Assembly (NCBI RefSeq): GCF_016508255.1
Contig: NZ_JADVKT010000004.1
Span: 124,001-188,000, forward strand
Length of the DNA: 64,000 nt
Reading direction: 5' to 3'
Source of the DNA: Acinetobacter calcoaceticus
GTDB taxonomy: Bacteria > Pseudomonadota > Gammaproteobacteria > Pseudomonadales > Moraxellaceae
How positions within the stretch are numbered: position 1 is the stretch's first letter; every line of letters starts with the position of its first letter. The notes beneath the pieces are model-generated. The model had not been told where the DNA came from. It ran no database searches and saw only the letters and a program-made list of their open reading frames with translations. A program made the position numbers and the translations under genes. Positions 15,858 to 24,621 of this stretch are shown here, piece after piece.

Positions 15858-16769
15858 TCATTGATATTCATCTGCATGGTGGCAAGCCACTTGCACCACA
15901 CTTGCAAAATTAATCGCCATTTGTGAAGGGGCATGTTTTTTATAAGCAAGCCCTAAACCCACCGTAGGTACTGGTGCTTGCAAAGAGCGATAAGCCACGC
16001 CCTGTATTTGCAATTGTTTGGTTGACTCTGGAACCAGAGAGACCCCTAAATTTGCAGATACCAACGATAAAATTGACACAATTTGCGGGGCATTTTGTCC
16101 AATTTTAGGTTCAAAGCCACGCTCATGGCACGCTTGTTTAATCGCATCGAAAAGCCCTGCGCTAATGGAAGGTGGCGAAACAATAAAATCAAGCTCTCGT
16201 AGAGCAGCTAAATCAATTTCTTGTGATGAATCGTCTAGATTAAAAGACTCTGAAGGCAAAGCGGCAATGAGTGGCTCAGCTAATAATTCTTGAATAATTA
16301 AGCTATCTGGAACGTGGCGTGGGGAGCGAATAATCGCAACATCTAAACGGTCTTCAAGTAGTAAATCGATGAGGAGCAAGGTATTCGCTTCTTCAAGCTT
16401 AAGATTCACTTTAGGATATTGCTGCTGAAAATAGCGAACACATTTAGGAATTAAAGGGTTCAACATTGAAGTGCCTGTAAAACCTAAACGCAATTGGCCA
16501 ACTTCGCCATTTGCCACTTGTTTAACGAGGTTCGCTGCATCTTCTACACGCTGCTGTACAGGCTGTATCGCATTTAAAAAGGCAAGCCCAGCTTCGGTCA
16601 GTTCCACCCCGTGCGGAGAACGAATAAATAAATCTGCACCTAGCTCTTCTTCTAAGTCCCGTATTTGCATGCTTAAAGGCGGCTGACTCATGTTTAAACG
16701 ATGCGCAGCTCGAGTAAAGTTTTTCTCTTCGGCTACTGCTAAAAAGTAGCGTATATGTCTTAGTTCCAT
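15858..16769 (-). CDS. LysR-family transcriptional regulator (BenM/CatM-like branch)
   Basis: A 303-residue LysR protein: MELRHIRYFLAVAEEKNFTR and AAHRLNMSQPPLSMQIRDLE form the winged HTH, followed by a periplasmic-binding-like effector domain (GQLRLGFTGTSMLNPLIPKC, LDVAIIRSPRHVPDSL). It is convergent with the EamA gene (8 bp) and divergent from the MFS transporter at 16909, whose promoter lies in the 139-bp gap. By LysR habit it probably regulates that transporter and represses itself. The inducer is unknown. Confidence 0.9.
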   Translation of the reverse strand: MELRHIRYFLAVAEEKNFTRAAHRLNMSQPPLSMQIRDLEEELGADLFIRSPHGVELTEAGLAFLNAIQPVQQRVEDAANLVKQVANGEVGQLRLGFTGTSMLNPLIPKCVRYFQQQYPKVNLKLEEANTLLLIDLLLEDRLDVAIIRSPRHVPDSLIIQELLAEPLIAALPSESFNLDDSSQEIDLAALRELDFIVSPPSISAGLFDAIKQACHERGFEPKIGQNAPQIVSILSLVSANLGVSLVPESTKQLQIQGVAYRSLQAPVPTVGLGLAYKKHAPSQMAINFASVVQVACHHADEYQ

Positions 16770-16908
16770 AGTTATATATAAAACATATCATGACCCATTG
16801 TTAAATATATTAGAAAAATACCTTCTAAATTGCTAATTTTAATTTATCGAATTTTCTCGATGCAGTATGCCCTAAGGCGCTGCACCCTCTTTCTGTCATG
16901 GTCATGAT

Positions 16909-18153
16909 ATGAGTTCTTCATCTACACCCAGTACCTTAAGCACTGAGGCGACTTCTGTTCTTTCCCGCGAGTGGATTCACAAAGGTACGAAAGCCTATAA
17001 ACACGCAGGATTTGCTTTATTCTTGGTAGGCTTTGCCAGTTTCTCTCTGATTTATTGCGTACAGCCGCTGTTGCCCGCATTTAGCCAAAGCTTCCAAATT
17101 AGCCCCGCGAGCAGCTCTTTAGCTTTGTCGCTAACGACTGCCTTTTTAGCTATTTCGATTGTGCTATCAAGCGCATTTTCACAAGCGATTGGTCGCCGTG
17201 GTGTCATCTTCAGCTCAATGCTGTGTGCAGCTATTCTTAATATTGTCGCTATGTTTACGCCCAACTGGCACAGTTTACTCATAGCACGTGCACTAGAAGG
17301 TCTCTTGCTCGGTGGTGTACCGGCCGTAACGATGGCTTGGATTGCTGAAGAAATTGCACCCGAACACTTGGGTAAAACCATGGGTTTATATATTGCGGGT
17401 ACAGCCTTTGGTGGAATGATGGGCCGTGTTGGCATGGGTATTTTGATTGAATATTTTTCTTGGCGCACAGCTTTAGGCTTACTCGGGGCAATCTGTTTTA
17501 TTTGCTCGATTGCCTTTTTAAATCTACTTCCCGCTTCGCGTAATTTTGTACAAAAAAAAGGATTGAATTTAGGGTTTCACATGCAAATGTGGCGTGCTCA
17601 TTTAAGTAATTTAAAATTGCTTCGCCTGTTTATTATTGGTTTCTTACTTACGAGTGTCTTTGTTACTCTATTTAACTACGCCACTTTCCGTTTAAGTGGG
17701 GCACCTTACTCACTGAGTCAAACTCAAATTAGCCTTATTTTCTTGTCGTATAGCTTCGGTATGGTGTCTTCATCGTTAGCAGGTACGCTAGCCGAACGCT
17801 TTGGTAAAAAAACAATGATGATGAGTGGTTTTGCCTTAATGATTATAGGCAGCCTCATGACACTGCTCACCTCTCTTTTCGGCATTATTATCGGTATTGC
17901 ATTTATTACCACGGGTTTCTTTATTACACACTCGCTCACCAGTAGTTCAGTGGGTGCTGAAAGCAAACAAGCTAAAGCCCACGCCAGTTCGCTCTACTTA
18001 CTCTTTTATTATATGGGCTCGAGCATTATTGGCTCGGCAGGCGGTTGGTTCTGGCTACACGGTGGATGGAATGCGATTGTAGGCTTAACTGTTGTACTGT
18101 CGTTACTTGGAATATTTTTAGTGGTGTATACCTCACACGCGAAAACTCATTAA
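16909..18153 (+). CDS. MFS transporter (YnfM-type efflux family)
   Basis: A 414-residue protein with twelve transmembrane segments. The first two hydrophobic segments carry LVGFASFSLIYCVQPLLPAF, the cytoplasmic loop after TM2 holds GRRGVIFSSM, and TM5 has the antiporter-type GTAFGGMMGRVGMG; these are traits of the YnfM/arabinose-polymer-like MFS proteins that pump small molecules out. A 35-residue soluble N-terminus precedes TM1. It is divergent from the LysR regulator. No strong Shine-Dalgarno is seen before ATG 16909, so a slightly different start is possible. Confidence 0.85.
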   Translation: MSSSSTPSTLSTEATSVLSREWIHKGTKAYKHAGFALFLVGFASFSLIYCVQPLLPAFSQSFQISPASSSLALSLTTAFLAISIVLSSAFSQAIGRRGVIFSSMLCAAILNIVAMFTPNWHSLLIARALEGLLLGGVPAVTMAWIAEEIAPEHLGKTMGLYIAGTAFGGMMGRVGMGILIEYFSWRTALGLLGAICFICSIAFLNLLPASRNFVQKKGLNLGFHMQMWRAHLSNLKLLRLFIIGFLLTSVFVTLFNYATFRLSGAPYSLSQTQISLIFLSYSFGMVSSSLAGTLAERFGKKTMMMSGFALMIIGSLMTLLTSLFGIIIGIAFITTGFFITHSLTSSSVGAESKQAKAHASSLYLLFYYMGSSIIGSAGGWFWLHGGWNAIVGLTVVLSLLGIFLVVYTSHAKTH

Positions 18154-18176
18154 TTTGTAAGTTAAAGGAAAACTAT

Positions 18177-18503
18177 ATGTCGAGTTTATTTGTTTATGGC
18201 ACTTTAGGGCCTGGCCGTCCTAATGCACATATACTTGAAAATATTGGCGGGCAATGGGCAGAAGGTTGGGTAAATGGAACCTTACATAATGAAGGTTGGG
18301 GAGCTGATTTAGGCTATCCGGCAATTGTGCTCGACAATAGTGCCAATCAAGTCCAAGGTTTTGTTTTTAGCTCGGAGCATTTAGACACAAACTGGAAATT
18401 ACTTGATGATTTTGAAGGTGCTGAATATGAAAGAGTACCTGTTCAGGTCACTTTAAATAGTGGCGAACGTGTTGATTCTTATATTTATGTGTTGAAGGCT
18501 TAA
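18177..18503 (+). CDS. Gamma-glutamylcyclotransferase-like (AIG2/GGCT fold) protein
   Basis: A 108-residue protein of the gamma-glutamylcyclotransferase/AIG2-like family: LFVYGTLGPGRPN at the start is the substrate-loop signature, and LLDDFEGAEYERVPVQV contains the catalytic-acid region (Glu80 of DDFEGAEY). ATG 18177 has AAAGGA at ideal distance; the longer in-frame reading from 18045 overlaps the transporter and is ignored. It follows the MFS gene by 23 bp and is probably cotranscribed. Members split gamma-glutamyl amines or related bonds; the substrate here is open. Confidence 0.85.
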   Translation: MSSLFVYGTLGPGRPNAHILENIGGQWAEGWVNGTLHNEGWGADLGYPAIVLDNSANQVQGFVFSSEHLDTNWKLLDDFEGAEYERVPVQVTLNSGERVDSYIYVLKA

Positions 18504-18614
18504 GCCATTTCTAAAGCTCAAGCGCTTAAGCATTTAAAAATTGATAGAAAAAATTTAAGTGGTCATTTTTTGGCTTGTATTTTTTTTAAGAAACTGTAGA
18601 ATTCATTCCACGTC

Positions 18615-18690
<76 letters not shown>

Positions 18691-19173
18691 TCATTAAACC
18701 TCATGAATATTTGATTTATGGGGTTTTTTGTTGCCTGTAGGTTTTGCAATACTCAAAAATTTATAGTTATTACCAAAAGAATAAAGTGCAAATCTATTAC
18801 TATTAGACTAAACATCTCAAATTATTTTTCATATTAATGTAATTCAGTAACCATTTTTTGACGCAGACATAAGTTTAGGCAAAATATATTAATCATATTT
18901 TTAAGAATAATACTTTCAACAAACGTCCCTTATCACAGACTTTGTTTTTGTAAAATTCGATAAAAATTTATTATAAACCTGAGCTTCAAAATAACTTTCT
19001 AAAACAAATTTATTCATTTAAAGCCAAAAAATTATGCTTCTAATTTATTAAAAAAATAGGTTTAAAAATAAAAAATATCAAAAAGATATGATTATAATGC
19101 GCCACCAAATAAGGTCATGTTAATAAGACCTATTTATAAACTTTAATTCATTATGATACCAACAAGGAAAAAT
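18691..19173. other. Gene-free AT-rich stretch after tRNA-Thr
   Basis: A hairpin CCTCAT...ATGGGG followed by TTTTTT at 18697-18727 probably terminates the tRNA transcript. The remainder to 19173 is AT-rich with no coding sequence I can support; the promoter of the secreted protein at 19174 must lie at its right end (TATGATTATAAT near 19086-19097 is a plausible -10). Confidence 0.5.
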
Positions 19174-19551
19174 ATGAAACTTCGTTTTATTTTACCTACT
19201 TTATTTCTAGCTTTACCTTTAACCATACATGCTCAAGATACTGCATCTCAAATGCAAACCACTGCAAATCCTCCCATTTGCTTAATTGAGGGTACCCCTT
19301 CAGCAGAACACTATAAATTAATCAAACGTGTAAAAGTCGCAAAGGGAACCTATGGTGGTTTTGAAGAAATAAAACCTAAATTAGCGATTGTTGCCCGTAA
19401 ATATGGGGCAGATGTGGTGATTAATTATCATCAAAGCCAAAGATTTGGATTCTGGCCATGGCGTATTGTTCGTCCGGTACTTACAGGAACTGCAGTGAAA
19501 TGGAATACGCCTGTTGATTGTGCTGCCTTAGGTGGAAAACAAATTTATTAA
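19174..19551 (+). CDS. Secreted hypothetical protein
   Basis: A 125-residue protein with a signal peptide (KLRFILPTLFLALPLTIHA). The mature domain contains YKLIKRVKVAKGTYGGFEEI and LAIVARKYGADVVINYHQSQ, a pattern seen in small periplasmic or lipoprotein-like domains (YgdI/heavy-metal-binding-like beta-alpha folds), and two cysteines (CLIEG and DCAAL) that may pair. ATG 19174 has AAGGAA 5 nt upstream, favouring it over the in-frame ATG at 19153. It is flanked by a strong terminator. Function unknown. Confidence 0.75.
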   Translation: MKLRFILPTLFLALPLTIHAQDTASQMQTTANPPICLIEGTPSAEHYKLIKRVKVAKGTYGGFEEIKPKLAIVARKYGADVVINYHQSQRFGFWPWRIVRPVLTGTAVKWNTPVDCAALGGKQIY

Positions 19552-19560
19552 TACAAAATG

Positions 19561-19591
19561 AAAAAAGCCCAACATCCTGTTGGGCTTTTTT
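19561..19591 (+). terminator. Intrinsic terminator
   Basis: Near-perfect stem AAAAAAGCCCAACA/TGTTGGGCTTTTTT with a 3-nt loop immediately after the secreted-protein gene ending at 19551. Confidence 0.95.
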
Positions 19592-19780
19592 CGTATTTCG
19601 TTACTAGGTACACTTCCTGTAATACCTCACGTCCTGATGCTTAAACTTATTATTGTTGTTTTACGTTTCGGAACTTCCTGTTCCCTAATAAGTTCATCAT
19701 AGGTAATTTTTGAAGTCATAAAAAGAAGTCATTTTCCCGAATGCATGTAAGAAAAGGCTTACGAGCTTGTCAGAATACTT

Positions 19781-20206
19781 CTACCCTTCTTTTTTCTTCT
19801 CTATCATTTTTTCAAAATGTCGAAGGTTTGGGTTTAGCGTATCCCAAGCATAGGCTTGGCTCACGAAAACTTCGGCTCTAGGCTGATATAAGCTCGGGTC
19901 ATCAAGTGTGCCTGCACGTATTGAAATCATTTCAGGCGCTATTTCAGGCAAGCCAAAAAGCTGAGAACCGCAAGTTGGGCAAAAGGCCCTTTTAATAGAT
20001 CGACCCGAAGACCCCAAAGTCTCAAAATATTTAAGCTCGCCACTTACTTTCAATTCAGACTGATGAAAAAAAGCAATTGGCGCATACGCCGAGCCCGTCG
20101 CCTTCTGGCAATCTCGACAGTGACAATTAAAACTGTAACGCGGGTCTGCTTCGCTTTGGTAGCTCACAGCTCCACACAAACATGATCCTTGATATTTGGC
20201 TGACAT
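19781..20206 (-). CDS. GFA-family (glutathione-dependent formaldehyde-activating-like) zinc protein
   Basis: A 141-residue single-domain GFA/CENP-V protein with all its zinc cysteines: Cys9 and Cys11 (GSCLCGAV), Cys28, Cys30 and Cys33 (NCHCRDCQ), Cys76 and Cys79 (FCPTCGSQLF). The family is named after Gfa, which promotes S-hydroxymethylglutathione formation, but most members have unproven roles. It is 8 bp downstream of the methyltransferase gene and likely in the same operon with it and the FAD oxidoreductase. Confidence 0.85.
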   Translation of the reverse strand: MSAKYQGSCLCGAVSYQSEADPRYSFNCHCRDCQKATGSAYAPIAFFHQSELKVSGELKYFETLGSSGRSIKRAFCPTCGSQLFGLPEIAPEMISIRAGTLDDPSLYQPRAEVFVSQAYAWDTLNPNLRHFEKMIEKKKEG

Positions 20207-20214
20207 GGTTCATC

Positions 20215-21075
20215 CTATTTTTTTATTGCTGTTATTTGAATATAACGTACATATCCATTTTGATAGAGTTGTCGGCATAACTTTGCAGTCATTTGAATTT
20301 TAAAATTTGCCAACCCTCGGCTTTGATTTCGCTCTTGTTGATTTTGAATATACTGTGAAAAACCTAATAATACTTGTTCTGATAAATCTTCAATTTGAAT
20401 ATCAACAAAACCTTGTTGCTCTAATGTCTTTCTTAGCATTCTCTCATTGGGTACAGCATCCCAAGCAACGTCTGCCGCTTTAAGCAGATAACGATGTTTT
20501 TGTTCTTGTAACACGGTCATGTTTTGACATGTGTCAGCACGCATTAAGTAGTGAAAACCTAATCGTGCATTTGAATTTAAAACTGGAGTGACCGAATCAA
20601 GAAATGAATTTAAATGACTGTGATAAGCCGCATCGATACACAACACAACATCGAAGCATTTTTTAAATTCAAATTGTTTTAAATTTAAAAATGAACCCGC
20701 GTAAATCTGACTTATTTCTGGAATAAGTTTTTGAATTTTATTAACACAGTCTACTTGCAAGTCGACTGCACTAAGGCTTTTGGGCTGATAGTGTTGTAAC
20801 CAGTGCAATAAACTTGCACCTTGCCCGCAGCCTAAATCTAATAGATGATCTTTTGAATTTAAATTGACGGCTTGTGCCAAATGGTCGGCCAATTGGCTAC
20901 AAGCTTCACGGTAGTTTTGGGTATTTTTCCAAAACCCCAAATTTGTCCAAGCAAGCTCTCCATCATCCCCCAAATTTGATGCATCAATTGCATATTTATG
21001 AGGGATTAGACTCGAGAGTATTGCCCGAACTTTTTTTTTCACAATTTTAGTAGCCGAGTTCAGGGGCAACTTCAA
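20215..21075 (-). CDS. Class I SAM-dependent methyltransferase
   Basis: A 286-residue methyltransferase with the Rossmann SAM-binding motif LLDLGCGQGASL (residues 78-89), motif II VVLCIDAAYH and an N-terminal helical region (LAWTNLGFWKNTQNYREAC) like those of small-molecule or lipid methyltransferases (cyclopropane synthase/sterol MT superfamily). Its start overlaps the FAD-oxidoreductase gene by 29 bp, indicating coupled expression. In other Proteobacteria FAD-dependent oxidoreductases with CFA-type methyltransferases act on lipid acyl chains; here the substrate is undetermined. Confidence 0.85.
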   Translation of the reverse strand: MKLPLNSATKIVKKKVRAILSSLIPHKYAIDASNLGDDGELAWTNLGFWKNTQNYREACSQLADHLAQAVNLNSKDHLLDLGCGQGASLLHWLQHYQPKSLSAVDLQVDCVNKIQKLIPEISQIYAGSFLNLKQFEFKKCFDVVLCIDAAYHSHLNSFLDSVTPVLNSNARLGFHYLMRADTCQNMTVLQEQKHRYLLKAADVAWDAVPNERMLRKTLEQQGFVDIQIEDLSEQVLLGFSQYIQNQQERNQSRGLANFKIQMTAKLCRQLYQNGYVRYIQITAIKK

Positions 21076-22345
21076 CCTGAGGTTTTAAACCTACAAATGG
21101 TAAAGGCGCACCTAAAATTTCAGCGATATGCATCGCAGAAGTGACTGCTGACTCTAAAATTGGCAAGCCATCACACGACCATGAACCACAGTAGAATACT
21201 TTACGGTTTAAATCTAAATGACGTTGTTGCAATTGTTTATTTAAAGCAATCGTTTTTGAGTCTACAACCGCACGCGTTAATGTCACTTTTGAAATGATTT
21301 TTTTAGGGTCAATGTCAGTCACTGGGCGCCAAGTCTGGAATACCGGATTTTTACCCACAAGTGTTGGTTCAACCGCATTCATCCACACTGTGAATTGTTG
21401 ACGCGTAAATTTACGATCCATCATGTAGCTAAGCACTGACCAGTCTTTACGGCGTGGTGGCATGACTGTCGCATCTGTATGAATCACAAGATCGCCTTGC
21501 TCAAAGCGGAATTGCTTAAGCAAATTCATATCTTCTGCAAATTGTTCAGGGTTTAAAAACTCATCGATTTTAGATGTTGGCGTTGCAACAATCACACGGT
21601 CAAATAAGTTTTGTTCACCTTGGCTGTTTTCAACCAGTACTTTTTCGCCTTGTAATTCAACTTTCTTAATTGCCGATCCGCTATGGATATCGATATCTTT
21701 AATCAAGCTATCTACAAATGCTGGCGTTCCGCCTTTCATGCGTAACAACATGTCGCCATCGGTCAAATGACGTAAAAACTCGAGTAGGTTTTTCGCAGGC
21801 CAATCGCCAATTGTTTTTGGGTTACACGTACAAATGGTATATAAAACCGGCATTACTACACCATGCCAGAATACTTCTTCTATATCGTTCTGATTAATAA
21901 ATTCAGCGAGAGTAATATCTTGATTTTTAGATTTAAAGAACTGATGAATCGCAGTTTTTAATTGCAACATCCCTTTCACAAGACGCCAGCCATATTGCTG
22001 GATGCCTTTACGGTTATTGATAATCGGGAAATTACCAATACGGCTACGAGATGTGGTTAACCATGTTTCAGTACGATCTTCAAATAACCAGCTACATGAC
22101 ATATAAGTACGAACTGGAAAGGTTTTAATACCTAAATGAGCAGCGAGGCTGAGTGTGTTTTTCCATAAATGAGGATTCATCACACGTAGCGGTGCATCAA
22201 TAATTCCACCATCGAACTCAATGCTATGGCTATCCATTCCCCGGCCAGGAAGTGCTTCAAATATCGTGATCGTATGCCCTGCATCTTTCAGAATTCTTGC
22301 TGCCGCAAGACCTGCCATTCCACTGCCAATAATTGCGATATTCAA
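21047..22345 (-). CDS. FAD-dependent oxidoreductase (amine-oxidase/desaturase-like)
   Basis: An about 432-residue flavoprotein with the N-terminal dinucleotide-binding motif IAIIGSGMAGLAAARILKDA and the C-terminal block FYCGSWSCDGLPILESAVTS, like NAD/FAD-binding proteins of the phytoene-desaturase/amine-oxidase fold. Two starts are possible: GTG 22384 (AGGG upstream) adds 13 residues; TTG 22345 (GGGA upstream) puts the Rossmann motif at the terminus as usual and is chosen. It is the first gene of a three-gene unit with a methyltransferase and GFA protein. Reaction unknown. Confidence 0.8.
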   Translation of the reverse strand: MNIAIIGSGMAGLAAARILKDAGHTITIFEALPGRGMDSHSIEFDGGIIDAPLRVMNPHLWKNTLSLAAHLGIKTFPVRTYMSCSWLFEDRTETWLTTSRSRIGNFPIINNRKGIQQYGWRLVKGMLQLKTAIHQFFKSKNQDITLAEFINQNDIEEVFWHGVVMPVLYTICTCNPKTIGDWPAKNLLEFLRHLTDGDMLLRMKGGTPAFVDSLIKDIDIHSGSAIKKVELQGEKVLVENSQGEQNLFDRVIVATPTSKIDEFLNPEQFAEDMNLLKQFRFEQGDLVIHTDATVMPPRRKDWSVLSYMMDRKFTRQQFTVWMNAVEPTLVGKNPVFQTWRPVTDIDPKKIISKVTLTRAVVDSKTIALNKQLQQRHLDLNRKVFYCGSWSCDGLPILESAVTSAMHIAEILGAPLPFVGLKPQVEVAPELGY

Positions 22346-22550
22346 AATGATGTCCCATTCTTTGAGAGTTTTTTTGATTATCACTCATACCCTAAAAAAA
22401 CACCGTATTAAAAACTACCAGATTTTTATTTTTTACATGAATTTATACACAAAATGTTTAACTGCCGAAAAGGCTAATTTTTTATATTTTTTTACAAAAA
22501 TATACAACCATATAAAAATTCATATTTTTTATAAATTTAAAAAAAATCTT

Positions 22551-22685
22551 TTAAATAAAATAAGATAATTTAACTATATCTATATCATTTGTTTTACAAC
22601 TATCTTTTTTTGAGATATCATTAGGCCACAATAATGAGAAGCAAATCACATAAAACAATGCAGCAACAACAATGCCAACCATCAT
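22551..22685 (-). CDS. Possible 44-residue membrane peptide
   Basis: From ATG 22685 a 44-codon frame encodes one strong hydrophobic segment, VGIVVAALFYVICFSLLWP, followed by a polar tail; AAAGG lies about 10 nt before the start. The single transmembrane helix is typical of small bacterial membrane proteins, but no homologue is recognised and it may be chance. It lies just beyond the pirin terminator on the same strand. Confidence 0.25.
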   Translation of the reverse strand: MMVGIVVAALFYVICFSLLWPNDISKKDSCKTNDIDIVKLSYFI

Positions 22686-22710
22686 AAAAACAGAACCTTT
22701 ACAGCGAAAA

Positions 22711-22744
22711 AGCCCGCTATTCACACTTGATAGCGGGCTTTTTA
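22711..22744 (-). terminator. Intrinsic terminator after pirin gene
   Basis: Perfect 10-bp stem AGCCCGCTAT/ATAGCGGGCT with a 9-nt loop, A/T runs on both sides; ends the pirin transcript. Confidence 0.9.
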
Positions 22745-22779
22745 TTACTTCAAATGACGTAAAATAAGACGTAGAAGAT

Positions 22780-23652
22780 CTATCCTTCTTGCATGATGGA
22801 ACCGAATTTTCCACGATTAAAATCATCAATCGCTTCCATAATCTCAGCTTTGGTATTCATTACGAATGGACCATAGCCTTCAATCGGTTCATTAAGTGGC
22901 TGACCTGTTAGCACCAAGAATTTAGTGTCTTCTTCTGCATTCAGACTAAACTCAACACCCTCACGAGATAAAATCGCAACTGTTTTACCTTCAAGACGAT
23001 TTGAGTCATTCACCACAACAGCACCATCTAACACCACAACCAATGTCGTATGACCTTCAGGCACATAAAGGGTATGTTTTTGGCCTTTAACCAATTTACC
23101 ATCCCATACATTTAACGGACTAAATGTAGTTGCTGCGCCTTGTGAATCTGCATATTCACCAGCAATAACACGCAAATGGCTACCATGCTCGTCTAGTGCA
23201 ATATCTGGAATATTTTTAGCTTCAATCGCTTGGTATTTTCCAGGTGTCATTTTTGAATGAGCAGGTAAATTTACCCACAATTGCACCATTTCAAAAAGGC
23301 CGCCATGCTCTGCAAATTCAGGAGAATGGAACTCTTCATGTAACACGCCTGCACCCGCAGTCATCCATTGTACATCACCTGTTTTAATGGTTCCTCCGCC
23401 ACCGCTTGAGTCTTTATGAGTTACTTCACCTTCATAAGCAATCGTTACAGTTTCGAAGCCACGATGAGGATGTGAGCCTACACCTTGCTGTTCAGTGGTT
23501 GGTGAGAAAGTATAAGGCGCTGCATAATCGAGTAACAAAAATGGGCTTAGGGTTTGGCCTAAACGGTCATAAGAGAACAGGTTATATACAGGGAAACCAT
23601 CACCCACCCAATGCATGTGGTTATTTTGATATGCACCAAGAAATTTCTTCAT
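22780..23652 (-). CDS. Pirin-family bicupin protein
   Basis: A 290-residue pirin: two cupin domains with the metal site complete in the first, His61 and His63 (GSHPHRGFETVTIAYEGEV) and His105 and Glu107 (GAGVLHEEFHS), matching the iron ligands of human pirin. Bacterial pirins have been described as quercetinases or as regulators of metabolism. ATG 23652 is preceded by AGGAGAGAT and is preferred over an upstream in-frame ATG at 23742. It is divergent from the ycaC gene (277-bp gap), a pairing that suggests common stress-type regulation. Confidence 0.9.
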   Translation of the reverse strand: MKKFLGAYQNNHMHWVGDGFPVYNLFSYDRLGQTLSPFLLLDYAAPYTFSPTTEQQGVGSHPHRGFETVTIAYEGEVTHKDSSGGGGTIKTGDVQWMTAGAGVLHEEFHSPEFAEHGGLFEMVQLWVNLPAHSKMTPGKYQAIEAKNIPDIALDEHGSHLRVIAGEYADSQGAATTFSPLNVWDGKLVKGQKHTLYVPEGHTTLVVVLDGAVVVNDSNRLEGKTVAILSREGVEFSLNAEEDTKFLVLTGQPLNEPIEGYGPFVMNTKAEIMEAIDDFNRGKFGSIMQEG

Positions 23653-23929
23653 CTGATCTCTCCTATATATGTAGGATTTTCTTGAACTGAGATTGATTTT
23701 ACGCCTCAATAATTGCAGTTTATAGATCAGGATTAGCAACACATTATTTCATCTATGAGACAATCCAACTTTTTTAGAACATGTCTCGGCTATCGTCCTA
23801 TTTTTAAAATTCTTAATCCTATTTTTTAGACTTAAACACGACAACAAACTCAACTAGCATAATTTTAGGCAATGACAACCTACTTAATAATTTTTCATTA
23901 TTCATTTTGATAACAGAGGAAATAAAAAA

Positions 23930-24556
23930 ATGGCTCAAGATTACGTGCGCTTAGACAAGGATAATGCTGCGGTTCTTTTAGTTGACCATCAAGCAGGTTT
24001 ACTTTCTTTAGTTCGAGATATCGATCCTGATAAATTTAAAAATAATGTATTGGCACTTGCAGATGCTGCGAAATATTTTAATTTGCCTACTATTCTTACC
24101 ACGAGTTTCGAAAATGGCCCGAATGGTCCATTAATTCCTGAATTAAAAGAATTATTCCCAGAAGCGCCTTTTATTCCACGTCCTGGTCAAATTAACGCAT
24201 GGGATAATGAAGACTTTGTAAAAGCGGTTAAGGCGACAGGTAAAAAACAATTGATTATTGCTGGTGTAGTCACTGAAGTTTGTGTGGCATTTCCTGCTTT
24301 ATCTGCACTTGCAGAAGATTTTGAGGTGTTTGTGATTACCGATGCTTCTGGTACTTTCAATGAATTAACACGTGATGCTGCTTGGGACCGTATGTCGAGA
24401 GCAGGTGCTCAGCTTATGACTTGGTTCGGTATGGCATGTGAGTTACACCGCGACTGGCGTAATGATGTGGAAGGTCTAGGTGCACTCTTCTCAAATCATA
24501 TTCCTGATTATCGCAACCTCATGACCAGCTACAGCTTTAATACATCACAGAAATAA
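23930..24556 (+). CDS. ycaC: YcaC-type isochorismatase-family hydrolase
   Basis: A 208-residue cysteine-hydrolase-fold protein closely resembling Escherichia coli YcaC over its whole length: AAVLLVDHQAGLLSLVRDID, GPNGPLIPEL and IIAGVVTEVCVAFPALSA with Asp19 and nucleophile Cys118. YcaC forms an octamer; its substrate is unknown. AGAGGAAAT lies just before ATG 23930. It is followed by a LysR gene on the same strand separated by a transcription-end-like palindrome. Confidence 0.9.
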   Translation: MAQDYVRLDKDNAAVLLVDHQAGLLSLVRDIDPDKFKNNVLALADAAKYFNLPTILTTSFENGPNGPLIPELKELFPEAPFIPRPGQINAWDNEDFVKAVKATGKKQLIIAGVVTEVCVAFPALSALAEDFEVFVITDASGTFNELTRDAAWDRMSRAGAQLMTWFGMACELHRDWRNDVEGLGALFSNHIPDYRNLMTSYSFNTSQK

Positions 24557-24568
24557 TTAGAGTTGCCA

Positions 24569-24598
24569 AGATTAGAGTGCTTAAGCGCTCTAATCTTA
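24569..24598 (+). terminator. Long palindrome after ycaC, probable terminator
   Basis: A 30-bp palindrome with arms AAGATTAGAGTGCTT and AAGCGCTCTAATCTT (one G-T pair in RNA). It lacks a long T-run, so it may be a weak terminator or an operator. It overlaps the earliest possible start (GTG 24577) of the next gene, arguing for a later start. Confidence 0.5.
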
Positions 24599-24621
24599 AA
24601 TTTAAATGGATTGATCGGACA

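Larger units (their letters stand above)
22346..22779. other. Intergenic region with terminator and a possible tiny membrane ORF
   Basis: The stretch between the flavoprotein promoter and the pirin stop codon is strongly AT-rich. It contains the terminator at 22711-22744 and one short candidate ORF on the minus strand (listed separately). Nothing else is supported. Confidence 0.4.

Noticed and set aside
17052..17468. 138-residue frame on the minus strand within the MFS gene
   Set aside because: Shadow of a strongly supported coding sequence, no ribosome-binding site, no recognisable domain.
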